Shown piece by piece: positions 1 to 7,793 of a DNA stretch of 8,316 nucleotides. Position 1 is the first letter of the stretch. The number at the start of each line of letters is the position of its first letter. Under the pieces are notes generated by a model. That model saw only the letters and a list, made by a program, of their open reading frames with translations, was not told where the DNA came from and searched no databases. The DNA is from Candidatus Altarchaeota archaeon. GTDB lineage: Archaea > Altiarchaeota > Altiarchaeia > IMC4 > SCGC-AAA252-I15. Both the position numbers and the translations under genes were made by a program. The stretch spans positions 1-8,316 of the forward strand of contig JAPKXP010000139.1 in NCBI GenBank assembly GCA_026394745.1, read 5' to 3'.

Positions 1-554
1 ACTGATTTCAGCTCGACATCCCTCTTGGAGACTGGAACGCTCTCGCCAGTAAGGGAGGACTCGTCGACCCTGAGGCTGAACTGCTCGATAACGCGCGCGT
101 CAGCCGTTACGCTGTCACCCTCCTCAAGCACAATCACGTCACCCGGCACCAGGGTCTCGCTTGGGACAACCTTCTCGACGCCGTCCCTAAGGACGGTAGT
201 CCTTGGCTTCGACAGCTTCTTCAACTCCTCGATGTTCTTCTCGGCCTTATACTCCTGTATGAACCCGAATACCCCGTTCATGAAGACTATCGCGAGGATG
301 AGCGCGCCGTCGACAAACTCCCCGACGAAGATAGATATGACCGCAGCGAAAATCAGCATCAGGACTAGGGCGTTCTTGAACTGGTCTATGAAAATCTGCA
401 ACGGGGAAATCCCCTTCTTCTCAGTGAGGGCGTTCAAGCCATACTCTTTAATACGGACCTCCGCCTCGGCTGAAGAAAGCCCGGAAGAGCCGGAGTTGAT
501 GCTTTTAAGTACTTCGTTGACGTTCAGGGAATGCCATAAAATCTTCTCGGGCAT
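1..554 (-). CDS. P-type cation-transporting ATPase, N-terminal part (Ca2+-ATPase-like)
   Basis: The first 184 residues of a P-type ATPase are present; the rest lies beyond the left window edge. Residues 5-60 look like a cation-ATPase N-terminal domain. Two membrane segments follow at about 62-78 and 80-100, ending in the FIQEYKAEK sequence typical of P2-type (SERCA/PMCA-like) pumps. The actuator domain then shows VPGD (136-139) and DESSLTGES (164-172) with the TGES dephosphorylation loop. The phosphorylation and nucleotide-binding domains are not visible, so ion specificity is open; Ca2+ is the best guess from the N-terminal resemblance, with Mg2+ or Na+/K+ types possible. ATG at 554 is the only sensible start, since an in-frame TAA lies 18 bases upstream. 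No ribosome binding site is visible; a TTTTATT element near 575-582 is placed for a leaderless transcript. It lies 38 bases downstream of the Lrp-type regulator gene on the same strand, so co-transcription is also possible. Confidence 0.9.
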   Translation of the reverse strand, partial: MPEKILWHSLNVNEVLKSINSGSSGLSSAEAEVRIKEYGLNALTEKKGISPLQIFIDQFKNALVLMLIFAAVISIFVGEFVDGALILAIVFMNGVFGFIQEYKAEKNIEELKKLSKPRTTVLRDGVEKVVPSETLVPGDVIVLEEGDSVTADARVIEQFSLRVDESSLTGESVPVSKRDVELKS

Positions 555-592
555 AATAGTAATATATGATTAAAGAATAAAATTAGTAGATT

Positions 593-1183
593 CTAACCCA
601 ATGTTGTGTCTACATGCACCTTTTTAGGGACTCTGTTCATGAAGCTCTTGTCCTGAGGCGGAGGCAACGGCCTTGCAGGCTTCTCGTTTCCCATCTCCTC
701 GATGACCTTCATCACCAGCTCCTTAGGGTTCTCCTTGACTATGCTGTCGGCGGAGAACACATACAACCTCCGAAGCTCGCTTATGTGGCCGCGCTCGGTC
801 TGCAGCACGTGGAAGTAGCTGTCCAGGTCGTTCAAGTCCCTGAAGCCGTAGACGAGTATGTGCGTGACGTCCCCCTCGGGGAGGCGGTAGAACGTGACGA
901 TGTGCGGGCCTTTAACCCTCTCCCTTATGTCTGCTTCGGTGAGGGTCCTCCATGACTCGGGCCTTATTCTGAACATCGCAAGCGCAAACACGTTTATGCC
1001 GAGCTTCTTGTAGTCGACTTGCGTTGAGTACCCTTTTATGACGCCGTCCTCCTCAAGCTTCCTCCTTATCTTTCCGACGGCCTGTGAGGTGATCCTAAGC
1101 TTGCGCGCCATCTCGGCGTCGGAGACCCTGCCGTTCTCAATCAGGAACTTCAGGGCCCTTTTTTCGTTGCGCGTCAGTTTCAT
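593..1183 (-). CDS. Lrp/AsnC-family transcriptional regulator
   Basis: A 196-residue DNA-binding regulator. Residues 4-54 form a winged helix-turn-helix; the recognition region is around ITSQAVGKIRRKLEEDGVI (31-49). The GVIKGYSTQVDYKKLG stretch is the linker that joins HTH and ligand domain in Lrp/AsnC proteins. Residues about 66-145 match the size of the ligand-binding (RAM-like) domain, but similarity there is weaker, and a Pro-rich and basic tail (170-196) goes beyond the usual 150-165 residue length. These proteins usually sense amino acids and often repress their own promoter. The gene is divergent from a flavoprotein/glutamate dehydrogenase unit and may control it, though that is inference from position. 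ATG 1183 has no ribosome binding site, and a TATA element about 26-33 bases upstream suggests a leaderless or nearly leaderless mRNA. Confidence 0.85.
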   Translation of the reverse strand: MKLTRNEKRALKFLIENGRVSDAEMARKLRITSQAVGKIRRKLEEDGVIKGYSTQVDYKKLGINVFALAMFRIRPESWRTLTEADIRERVKGPHIVTFYRLPEGDVTHILVYGFRDLNDLDSYFHVLQTERGHISELRRLYVFSADSIVKENPKELVMKVIEEMGNEKPARPLPPPQDKSFMNRVPKKVHVDTTLG

Positions 1184-1208
1184 AGCAAAACTAAATATAG
1201 AGACATAG

Positions 1209-1216
1209 TTTATAAA
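1209..1216. promoter_or_regulatory. Palindromic TATA box shared by divergent genes
   Basis: TTTATAAA is its own reverse complement and lies in the 70-84 base gap between the Lrp-type gene (start 1183, minus) and the flavoprotein gene (start 1268, plus). An archaeal start site about 25-27 bases away would fall near 1186 for the minus gene, nearly leaderless, and near 1239 for the plus gene, giving a leader of about 29 bases that contains a ribosome binding site. No second TATA box of equal quality is seen in the gap. Use in both directions is inferred. Confidence 0.55.
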
Positions 1217-1254
1217 TTAAACACCTGATTCTTAATAGATACTTTCTAAATAAT

Positions 1255-1260
1255 GGAGGA
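1255..1260 (+). promoter_or_regulatory. Ribosome binding site that fixes the flavoprotein start
   Basis: GGAGGA lies 7 bases before ATG 1268. An in-frame ATG at 1253 overlaps this site and so cannot use it, which makes ATG 1268 the better start. Confidence 0.75.
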
Positions 1261-1267
1261 ACCAAGC

Positions 1268-2197
1268 ATGAGCGTAAATGAACACGAACTGATTGTGGTG
1301 GGCGGCGGACCGGCAGGGCTTTCAGCATCCTTGACCACCAGATACTATAAGACCGACGTACTCGTCATAGAAGCTGGTTCTGCGGGCGGCGCACTTGTGA
1401 ACGCCTACCCATGGAAGAAAGTTGACAACTACCTGGGGTTCAAGGGCATGACCGGACTTTCGGCAGCCAAGGCGATGGTAGAACACGTGAAGGCTGAAGG
1501 AGTAAAGATAAACGAGAACGAGACCGTAACAGACATCAGGAGAGACGACCTCGGAATCAACGTGGAAACGACAAAAGGCAGATACAAAGCTAAGGCAGCC
1601 ATACTGACGGTCGGCCTCGGCATGCCGCGCAGGCTCGGAGTCCCAGGCGAGAACCTCGAGAACGTGGTTTACTGCCTCCCGGACCCGGCGGCCTTCAAGG
1701 GAAAGAAGGTGATTGTAGTAGGCGGAGGAGACTCCGCTCTAGAATGCGCGATAGAGCTCAAGAACAGCAAGGCTGAAACGAAGATAGTACACAGGAGAGA
1801 CACGTTCAGGGCAACCGAGAAGAACGTGGTGTGCCTTAACGAAAGCTGCGTGGAAGTCTGCTGGAACACCGAAGTGAAGGAAATCATCGGAAAACACAAG
1901 GTCGAGAAGGTTAAACTATTCAACAACAAGGACAACTCCGAGACTGAGGAGAAGGCTGACGCCATACTCCTCAGCCTGGGTACGGTGCCGAACACCGAAT
2001 TCCTCGCGAAAATCGGAGTCAAACTGGACGAGAAGAACAACGTCATAGTCGACGGGCAGATGAAGACAAGCGTCCAGGGCATATTCGCGGCAGGGGACGT
2101 GGTTGGGAGATGGGTCAGGATTCCCGAAGCAGTGGGTGAGGGAGGACTGGCCGGACTCAACGCATTCAAGTACATCAAGAACCCGTACTGGAAGTAG
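1268..2197 (+). CDS. Thioredoxin reductase-like FAD/NADPH oxidoreductase lacking the CxxC pair
   Basis: A 309-residue pyridine nucleotide-disulfide oxidoreductase of the TrxR-like class. FAD is bound by GGGPAG (12-17) and the GIFAAGDV motif (271-278). NADP(H) is bound by GGGDSA (152-157), and HRRDTFR (175-181) supplies the basic residues that favour NADPH over NADH. In true thioredoxin reductases a CxxC disulfide (as in CATCD) follows the VxYC position; here the sequence reads YCLPDP (135-140), so only C136 is left and the second cysteine is gone. Thioredoxin reduction by the usual mechanism is therefore unlikely. The protein may be a ferredoxin/flavodoxin-NADP reductase of the TrxR-like type or a reductase with another partner. 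Three more cysteines cluster at 189, 194 and 198. The glutamate dehydrogenase gene follows after 49 bases with no obvious promoter, suggesting one transcript. Start chosen at ATG 1268 because of GGAGGA; ATG 1253 is the alternative. Confidence 0.85.
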   Translation: MSVNEHELIVVGGGPAGLSASLTTRYYKTDVLVIEAGSAGGALVNAYPWKKVDNYLGFKGMTGLSAAKAMVEHVKAEGVKINENETVTDIRRDDLGINVETTKGRYKAKAAILTVGLGMPRRLGVPGENLENVVYCLPDPAAFKGKKVIVVGGGDSALECAIELKNSKAETKIVHRRDTFRATEKNVVCLNESCVEVCWNTEVKEIIGKHKVEKVKLFNNKDNSETEEKADAILLSLGTVPNTEFLAKIGVKLDEKNNVIVDGQMKTSVQGIFAAGDVVGRWVRIPEAVGEGGLAGLNAFKYIKNPYWK

Positions 2198-2228
2198 GTG
2201 CTGGACGGCCCCCCGCGATTAAAGATAA

Positions 2229-3578
<1,350 letters not shown>

Positions 3579-3587
3579 AGAAAAACA

Positions 3588-3610
3588 AGAGGGGGATTAA
3601 TACCCCCTTT
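3588..3610. terminator. Hairpin terminator between convergent genes
   Basis: GGGGG (3591-3595) pairs with CCCCC (3603-3607) across a 7-base loop, extended by A-T and G-T pairs on the outside. T-rich sequence follows on the plus strand (3608-3625), and on the minus strand the complement of the A-rich stretch 3577-3588 is also T-rich. It can therefore end gdhA (plus, stop at 3578) and the ars operon (minus, stop at 3663). Confidence 0.7.
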
Positions 3611-3662
3611 ACTTCTTCTTTTTTCAGCGGCTTGGAGCCAGGCACCTTGACATCATTCTTCG

Positions 3663-4370
3663 TCACATGAACATTCGCAGGATGTAATACAAACCCGCGG
3701 CCACGAATATTCCAGCCACTATCCTTCTTACAAATCGTTCAATAGCCTGCGTCTTCTTCATGATGCCGCCCATCTTTGAGACGCCTTTCACAAGGAGTAT
3801 CGATGACATTATCACAGGCAGGCCGGTCGCGAAAGCGAAAACCGACGGTACGATGATGCCGTCGCCCGTCTTCAAAGCCAGCGGAATCAGCATGCCGAAG
3901 TACAGGACTGCGCTGAAGGGGCAGAACGCCAATGCGAAGAGCATCCCCAGGAGGAATCCGCCAAAGTAGCCTTGACCTGAAAGCCACTCTCTGGCCTTCT
4001 CCATGAATTTTCCGCTACCAAAGTTCAGCTGTACGACCTCGAACATGACCAAACCAGCGACGAGCAATACCGGGCCGAGAGCCTTTTCGCCGTAGTTCTG
4101 GAGGAAACCCGCGATTTCCCGGCTGTTCACGCCGACATAGACTATGATGCTCGCCAATCCTGCATATGATACCATGCGACCGAGCGTGTATACCAATCCC
4201 ACAAGTATCGTGTGCCTGCTGTCGTCTATCTTGCGGGATATGTAGGCCACCGCCGTAATGTTGGTGGTTAGCGGGCATGGGCTGAACGCGGTCATCAGGC
4301 CGATGAAGAAGGCCGCGATAATCGGCACATTGCTTGAACCCATTTGCCCCATGAAAGACATGAAATCCAT
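3663..4370 (-). CDS. arsG: ArsG-type DsbD/CcdA-like membrane protein
   Basis: A 235-residue integral membrane protein with about six hydrophobic segments. FSPCPLTTN (29-37) and ALAFCPFSAV (147-156) are the two signature sites of the DsbD/CcdA transmembrane family; C32 and C150 would form the redox pair that passes electrons across the membrane. The FSPCPLTTNI version, together with an ArsF-like gene immediately upstream, fits proteins named ArsG in ars operons, which have been linked to resistance to aromatic arsenicals. Biochemical knowledge of that group is thin, so both electron transfer and efflux are open. The start ATG 4370 lies 1 base after the upstream stop codon, implying coupled translation; a GGAG motif sits about 13 bases upstream inside the preceding gene. 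It is the last gene of the operon. An exporter of the TauE/SafE type is a weaker alternative. Confidence 0.75.
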   Translation of the reverse strand: MDFMSFMGQMGSSNVPIIAAFFIGLMTAFSPCPLTTNITAVAYISRKIDDSRHTILVGLVYTLGRMVSYAGLASIIVYVGVNSREIAGFLQNYGEKALGPVLLVAGLVMFEVVQLNFGSGKFMEKAREWLSGQGYFGGFLLGMLFALAFCPFSAVLYFGMLIPLALKTGDGIIVPSVFAFATGLPVIMSSILLVKGVSKMGGIMKKTQAIERFVRRIVAGIFVAAGLYYILRMFM

Positions 4371-4371
4371 C

Positions 4372-4929
4372 TTAGCTTAATTCTCCTTCCAGCCTTTTTT
4401 CGAGGATTCCTTTCAAGTAGCTTAGATAGTCCTCCTCGTTGTTTAGCTTGTACCATACTTGGGTGTCTTCCTCCTTCGTGAACTTCCCGTCCTTGTATGT
4501 ACCGATCATGAGCGAGGAGCCTGTTGCACCATACTTGTTAACCAGTTCCGCATTTTGAGCTAACTCCACGTTTATGTGGTCGAATTTCAGTCTGCCTGAC
4601 TCCAGCTCGTTTTTGAAGTAGGTATTCACGGTTTTTTCAGCTAACGCCCCCAATGTCTTGCAGGACCAGCACTGGCTTGTCCGGTGAAAATGATAGACCT
4701 CGACTTTAACGTCATTAGCCGCTACTTCGCAGGTTTCGCCTAAGCCGCAAGTGGGAAGTGTTTCAACGGGTTGTGTTGTCGTGGTTGTTGTGGTGGTATC
4801 TGTCATTCCTCCGAGGATTACAGTTCCGGCCACAATTAAGCTTAGTAAGACTATTCCCGCAACTACTATCAGCGTTTTGTTGCTTGTCTTTAGGTCTATT
4901 TTTTGTTTCGTTGGTCTTTTTTTACTCAT
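4372..4929 (-). CDS. arsF: ArsF-type membrane-anchored thioredoxin-like protein
   Basis: A 185-residue protein with a basic N-terminus (1-18), one membrane helix (about 19-41), a Thr-rich linker (TDTTTTTTTT, 43-52) and an extracytoplasmic thioredoxin-like domain (about 74-183). The domain carries VEVYHFHRTSQCWSC (76-90), with CxxC at 87-90, and HINVE (118-122). This pattern (YxFH...CxxC...iNvE) fits the family annotated as ArsF. C61 and C67 in the linker could form another thiol pair. The cis-proline that normally faces the CxxC site in thioredoxins is not seen; the corresponding stretch reads TGSSLMIG (136-143). Start chosen at ATG 4929 because GAGAGGT (4935-4941) lies 5 bases upstream; the frame stays open to 5133, but that extension overlaps arsR and has a basic, non-family sequence. 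Gene order arsR-arsF-arsG suggests it works with ArsG. Confidence 0.75.
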   Translation of the reverse strand: MSKKRPTKQKIDLKTSNKTLIVVAGIVLLSLIVAGTVILGGMTDTTTTTTTTQPVETLPTCGLGETCEVAANDVKVEVYHFHRTSQCWSCKTLGALAEKTVNTYFKNELESGRLKFDHINVELAQNAELVNKYGATGSSLMIGTYKDGKFTKEEDTQVWYKLNNEEDYLSYLKGILEKRLEGELS

Positions 4930-4955
4930 ATCCAACCTCTCTTGATTGACTTCTT

Positions 4956-5222
4956 CTATTTGATTCTTTCTGCTGCCTTTATCAGCTCCTTTATTGAGTC
5001 GTCCGCGAGCTTGTAATATACGCTTAATCCTTCCTTGCGTGATTTCACAAGACCTGCCTCGTGTAGTATCTTCAGGTGGGCTGACGTTGTGGGCTGGCTT
5101 TTGCCGGTTGCGGGTATTATCTCGCACACGCACTTCTCGCAGTGTGCGAGCATTTTTATTATCTTCAATCGTGTGGGGTCGCCCAGCGCCTTAAAAACCT
5201 TCACTTGCCGTTCTGAATCCAT
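4956..5222 (-). CDS. arsR: ArsR/SmtB-family metalloid-responsive repressor
   Basis: An 88-residue winged-helix repressor. Residues 8-25 hold the family FKALGDPTRLKII signature. C28, C31 and C33 (CEKCVC) form the As(III)/Sb(III) binding site in the position of the CVC motif of classical ArsR. The recognition helix is SQPTTSAHLKILHEAGLV (42-59), followed by the beta wing (60-71). The family releases DNA when metalloid binds. Here the gene lies in the middle of the operon, after acr3, rather than at its head. Start ATG 5222 is chosen because AGAGGA (5229-5234) lies 6 bases upstream and the protein then begins at the usual family point; ATG 5240, which overlaps the acr3 stop as ATGA, would add six residues and has no ribosome binding site. 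Confidence 0.93.
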   Translation of the reverse strand: MDSERQVKVFKALGDPTRLKIIKMLAHCEKCVCEIIPATGKSQPTTSAHLKILHEAGLVKSRKEGLSVYYKLADDSIKELIKAAERIK

Positions 5223-5228
5223 CTGATA

Positions 5229-5234
5229 TCCTCT
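5229..5234 (-). promoter_or_regulatory. Ribosome binding site that fixes the arsR start
   Basis: AGAGGA on the minus strand, 6 bases before ATG 5222. It lies downstream of the alternative ATG at 5240, so it can only serve the shorter form. Confidence 0.7.
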
Positions 5235-5236
5235 TT

Positions 5237-6334
5237 TCATTTGTTGTTCTTAAACTCGAATTTCTTTTTGTTCCTCTTCATTATTTCCACTAGGGATAGC
5301 ATGACCGGCACCTCCACCAGGACTCCTACGACTGTGGCGAGTGTCGCGCCGGAGTTCATGCCGAAGAGAATCAACGCTATCGCGACAGATAATTCGAAGA
5401 AGTTGCTGGCTCCGATGAATGCGGACGGCGCAGCCTCCGTATAAGGAATCCTCAATTTAATTGCTCCGAAGTAGCCGATGTAGAATATGAGGTATGTCTG
5501 TATAATCAATGGTATCGCAATCAAGACGATATGCAGCGGGTAGTGGATTACCTTATCTCCCTGGAAGATGAAAATCAGCACAAGCGTTATCAGAAGGCCT
5601 ACTGGTGTCACCCAGGCAATCTTCTTTATGAACCTCTCAAACCATTCCAATCCCTTCAGTCTGATGGCTAGATGGCGTGTGACTCCTGCCAATGTCAGAG
5701 GTATAGCAACGTAGAAGAGAACGGAGAAGAATATCGTCGCAAATGGCACGGGAAAGTCTGTGGTTACTCCCAGCAGGAATTTGCCCAATGGGGCAAATAA
5801 GACTAGTATAACGAGGTCGTTGACTGAAACCTGAACCAATGCGTAGTCGATGTTCGACCTTGCCAGGTAGGTCCAGACTAAAACCATTGCCGTACAGGGG
5901 GCAATACCCAGTAGAATCATTCCCGCAATATATTCGCTTTGAAGGTTTACTGGAATTATCCAGGAATAGAGCACTCTCATAAAGAACCAAGCTATAAGCG
6001 CCATAGTAAAAGGCTTGATAGCCCAATTAACCACTAAAGTAAGCCACAGGGGATTTGCATTCCTTTTGACTTTCATAACCTCCTTCAGGCTTATCTTCAA
6101 CATTATGGGATACATCATGGCAAGAAGTACTGCGGCAACTGGAATAGAGACGTTTGCTATTTCGAATCCGCCTAATGTGGAGGCAACTTTTGGGAAGAGG
6201 TAACCAATCGCGGTTCCTAGAATCATGCATAATGCGACCCACACTGAAAGATATCTATCAAATATGTTTAACGTCCTCTTTTCCTCAATCATTTTTCCCT
6301 CTAGCCGCTCTGTTCCAAGATTCTCATCCACCAT
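5237..6334 (-). CDS. acr3: ACR3-type arsenite efflux carrier
   Basis: A secondary carrier that exports arsenite from the cytosol, about 365 residues with ten predicted membrane segments. It begins with LNIFDRYLSVW (22-32), the usual ACR3 opening. GIAPCTAMVLVW (143-154) holds the conserved Cys (C147) needed for transport in studied ACR3 proteins. VNDLVILVLFAP (171-182), FIGASNFFELSVA (306-318) with Glu 314, and GVLVEVPVMLSL (337-348) are further family marks. The start is uncertain: ATG 6334 follows GGGGGT by 8 bases; GTG 6340 overlaps the permease stop; ATG 6292 (residue 15 here) has AGAGGG 4 bases upstream and matches the usual family length best. The gene overlaps or touches its neighbours on both sides, so it is translated as part of the operon. 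Confidence 0.95.
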   Translation of the reverse strand: MVDENLGTERLEGKMIEEKRTLNIFDRYLSVWVALCMILGTAIGYLFPKVASTLGGFEIANVSIPVAAVLLAMMYPIMLKISLKEVMKVKRNANPLWLTLVVNWAIKPFTMALIAWFFMRVLYSWIIPVNLQSEYIAGMILLGIAPCTAMVLVWTYLARSNIDYALVQVSVNDLVILVLFAPLGKFLLGVTTDFPVPFATIFFSVLFYVAIPLTLAGVTRHLAIRLKGLEWFERFIKKIAWVTPVGLLITLVLIFIFQGDKVIHYPLHIVLIAIPLIIQTYLIFYIGYFGAIKLRIPYTEAAPSAFIGASNFFELSVAIALILFGMNSGATLATVVGVLVEVPVMLSLVEIMKRNKKKFEFKNNK

Positions 6335-6336
6335 TC

Positions 6337-7440
6337 TCACATACCCCCGAAAATCAATCCCGCAATCGTGCTATAGACTATGACAAGTAGGACATAAACG
6401 GTCGTCTTCTTCGTTCCGAGCACCGACTTTATCATCAGCATGCTCGGCAGACTCAAAGATGGACCGGATAGTAGCAGCGCCAGTGCCGGACCCTGATGCA
6501 TGCCCTTGGCCATGAATGCCTGCAGTATCGGCACCTCAGTCAAGGTGCTGAAGTACATGAAAGCGCCGAATATAGATGCCGCGAGGTTTCCAGTGACAGT
6601 GTTTTGGCCGACAAGCCCCTCCACCAGCTCCCTCGGCAAGTATGGGCCGATGAATCCGGCTATGAACACTCCTACAAAAAGGTATGGTGTTAGCAATTTA
6701 GTGAAGCTCCAAACCTCAGAAAGCCACTCCCTCCTCTCCTCGGCCTTGAACTTAATCAAGACTGTCACGGCGGTGACTAATGCAAAAAAGGCCATTAGGG
6801 CGTATTTTATGCTGGATTCTATCTGCAATCCGTTGACGATTAACACCATCACCATGGAGCCGAAGAACAGGGCGGTTGTAGTCTTAGACAAATCAAACCC
6901 TGATTCGCCAGCGACTAAGTCCCCCTCTTGGGACTTTTCCCTGAAAATGGCGGCCATCGTAATTCCTATTAACACGGACAAGACAACTGCTGTGACAGCC
7001 CTGGCCAAACCGATTTTTGCACCTAGGACGCTGCCTGTGAGGAAGATGGCGGCTACGTTTATCGCAGGCCCTGAAAACAAAAAGGTCGTCGCAGGCCCAA
7101 GTCCTGCTCCGCGCTTGTGAATGCCTGCGAAAATCGGTATAATCGTGCAGGAACAGACAGCAAGTATGGCACCTGACACCGAAGCTATGGCATAGGCCAG
7201 CACCTTGTTAGCCTTCCCGCCGAGGTATTTCAGGATCAGCTCCTTCCGAACGAATACTGCTATGCCGCCGGCTATGAAGAACGCTGGCACAAGGCATGTG
7301 AGGACGTGCTTTTGGGCGTAGTCGTTGAGCATGAAAACGCCGCCCAACACAGCCTGCTTGAAAGTCTCGCTCCCCGCAGGCATAAGGTATATGCCGAGGA
7401 AAAACAGAATCAATCCGACAATCTTGTACTTCTCTTCCAT
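6337..7440 (-). CDS. COG0701-type permease (ArsP-like)
   Basis: A 367-residue membrane protein of the predicted permease family that includes ArsP (DUF318/ArsP_1). It has about eight to ten hydrophobic segments and two related halves: the first contains AVCSCTIIPIFAGIHKRGAG (94-113) and FSGPAINVAAI (122-132), the second FMYFSTLTEVPILQAFM (294-310) and LLLSGPSLSLPSM (322-334). The CSC pair at 96-98 is the counterpart of the metalloid-binding cysteines of ArsP. ArsP proteins export trivalent organoarsenicals; other members of this family have been linked to other metals, so the substrate is inferred from the operon. A small thioredoxin-like gene directly upstream is a frequent partner of this family. 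ATG 7440 has only a weak GGGAAAG site 8 bases upstream. The stop overlaps the possible GTG start of acr3. Confidence 0.85.
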   Translation of the reverse strand: MEEKYKIVGLILFFLGIYLMPAGSETFKQAVLGGVFMLNDYAQKHVLTCLVPAFFIAGGIAVFVRKELILKYLGGKANKVLAYAIASVSGAILAVCSCTIIPIFAGIHKRGAGLGPATTFLFSGPAINVAAIFLTGSVLGAKIGLARAVTAVVLSVLIGITMAAIFREKSQEGDLVAGESGFDLSKTTTALFFGSMVMVLIVNGLQIESSIKYALMAFFALVTAVTVLIKFKAEERREWLSEVWSFTKLLTPYLFVGVFIAGFIGPYLPRELVEGLVGQNTVTGNLAASIFGAFMYFSTLTEVPILQAFMAKGMHQGPALALLLSGPSLSLPSMLMIKSVLGTKKTTVYVLLVIVYSTIAGLIFGGM

Positions 7441-7456
7441 GATTATTCTTTCCCAA

Positions 7457-7687
7457 TTAGCAAATCCACTTCTTTATCTCGTCCACTGTGGCAATCTTCC
7501 CGCAACACATAACCTTCCCATCCACCGCCAAGGCAGGAGTCATCATAATCCCATAAGAAACAATCTTGTCCATGTCCTCGACCTTCACGACTTCGGCCTT
7601 CACGCCGGATTCAGCAACCGCTTTCTCTGCGTTCTCAGTCAGCTTCTTGCACTTAGGACATCCCATACCAAGTATCTCTATTTTCAT
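7457..7687 (-). CDS. Small thioredoxin-like protein, TM0996/MTH895 type, with extra cysteines
   Basis: A 76-residue cytosolic protein with a bare thioredoxin fold. It starts with MKIEILGMGCPKC; C10 and C13 form the redox site, and T50-P51 is the cis-proline that faces it. The family reduces disulfides or binds metal and is common beside COG0701 permeases. Three cysteines are added to the usual pair: C61-C62 next to each other after the DGKV strand, and C76 as the last residue. Vicinal cysteines suit As(III) binding, so a metallochaperone or arsenate/arsenite thiol role is possible. It may also feed electrons to the DsbD-like ArsG of the same operon. ATG 7687 has AGGGGGT 4 bases upstream; that site overlaps the stop codon of the tiny gene before it. 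Confidence 0.88.
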   Translation of the reverse strand: MKIEILGMGCPKCKKLTENAEKAVAESGVKAEVVKVEDMDKIVSYGIMMTPALAVDGKVMCCGKIATVDEIKKWIC

Positions 7688-7696
7688 TGATACCCC

Positions 7697-7762
7697 CTAT
7701 TTTTCAGAGTGCAGCCTTACTTTCTTCTCCGCGTCCACGGAGCATGCACATTTCGCACACAT
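7697..7762 (-). CDS. Tiny cysteine-rich peptide at the head of the ars operon
   Basis: A 21-residue reading frame with start ATG 7762 and stop TAG 7697-7699. It opens with MCAKCACSVDAEKK, so three cysteines form CxxCxC at residues 2-7; the rest is charged and soluble. The motif resembles the CEKCVC site of ArsR in the same operon. The frame also opens at GTG 7774, which would give 25 residues (VLA before the ATG). The TATA box at 7794-7802 predicts a transcript start near 7773, so the GTG form would be leaderless and the ATG form would have a leader of about 11 bases. Its stop overlaps the ribosome binding site of the next gene, as in coupled operon genes. It may bind metalloid or act as a sensing leader, but I recognise no family and it could be untranslated. 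Confidence 0.5.
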   Translation of the reverse strand: MCAKCACSVDAEKKVRLHSEK

Positions 7763-7774
7763 CGCTAATACCAC

Positions 7775-7790
7775 AATATATTGATATATT
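7775..7790. promoter_or_regulatory. Candidate ArsR operator (perfect inverted repeat)
   Basis: AATATAT-TG-ATATATT: two 7-bp arms that are exact reverse complements around a 2-bp spacer. It sits between the TATA box and the predicted transcript start of the ars operon, where a bound ArsR dimer would block initiation. The element is pure A/T in its arms, so chance is not negligible in this AT-rich gap. Confidence 0.5.
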
Positions 7791-7793
7791 TAG

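Noticed and set aside
25..573. Plus-strand 182-residue frame
   Set aside because: It is the shadow of the P-type ATPase, whose minus-strand product carries clear DESSLTGES and PGD motifs.
4770..4805. GTT/GTG-rich tract as a DNA repeat element
   Set aside because: It encodes the Thr-rich linker of the ArsF-like protein on the minus strand; low complexity in a linker explains it.
4930..5133. N-terminal extension of the ArsF-like gene into arsR
   Set aside because: It overlaps most of arsR in another frame, its sequence is basic and unlike the family, and ATG 4929 has a good GAGAGGT site.
6500..7120. Plus-strand 206-residue frame
   Set aside because: It lies wholly antisense to the ArsP-like permease and has no family-like features.
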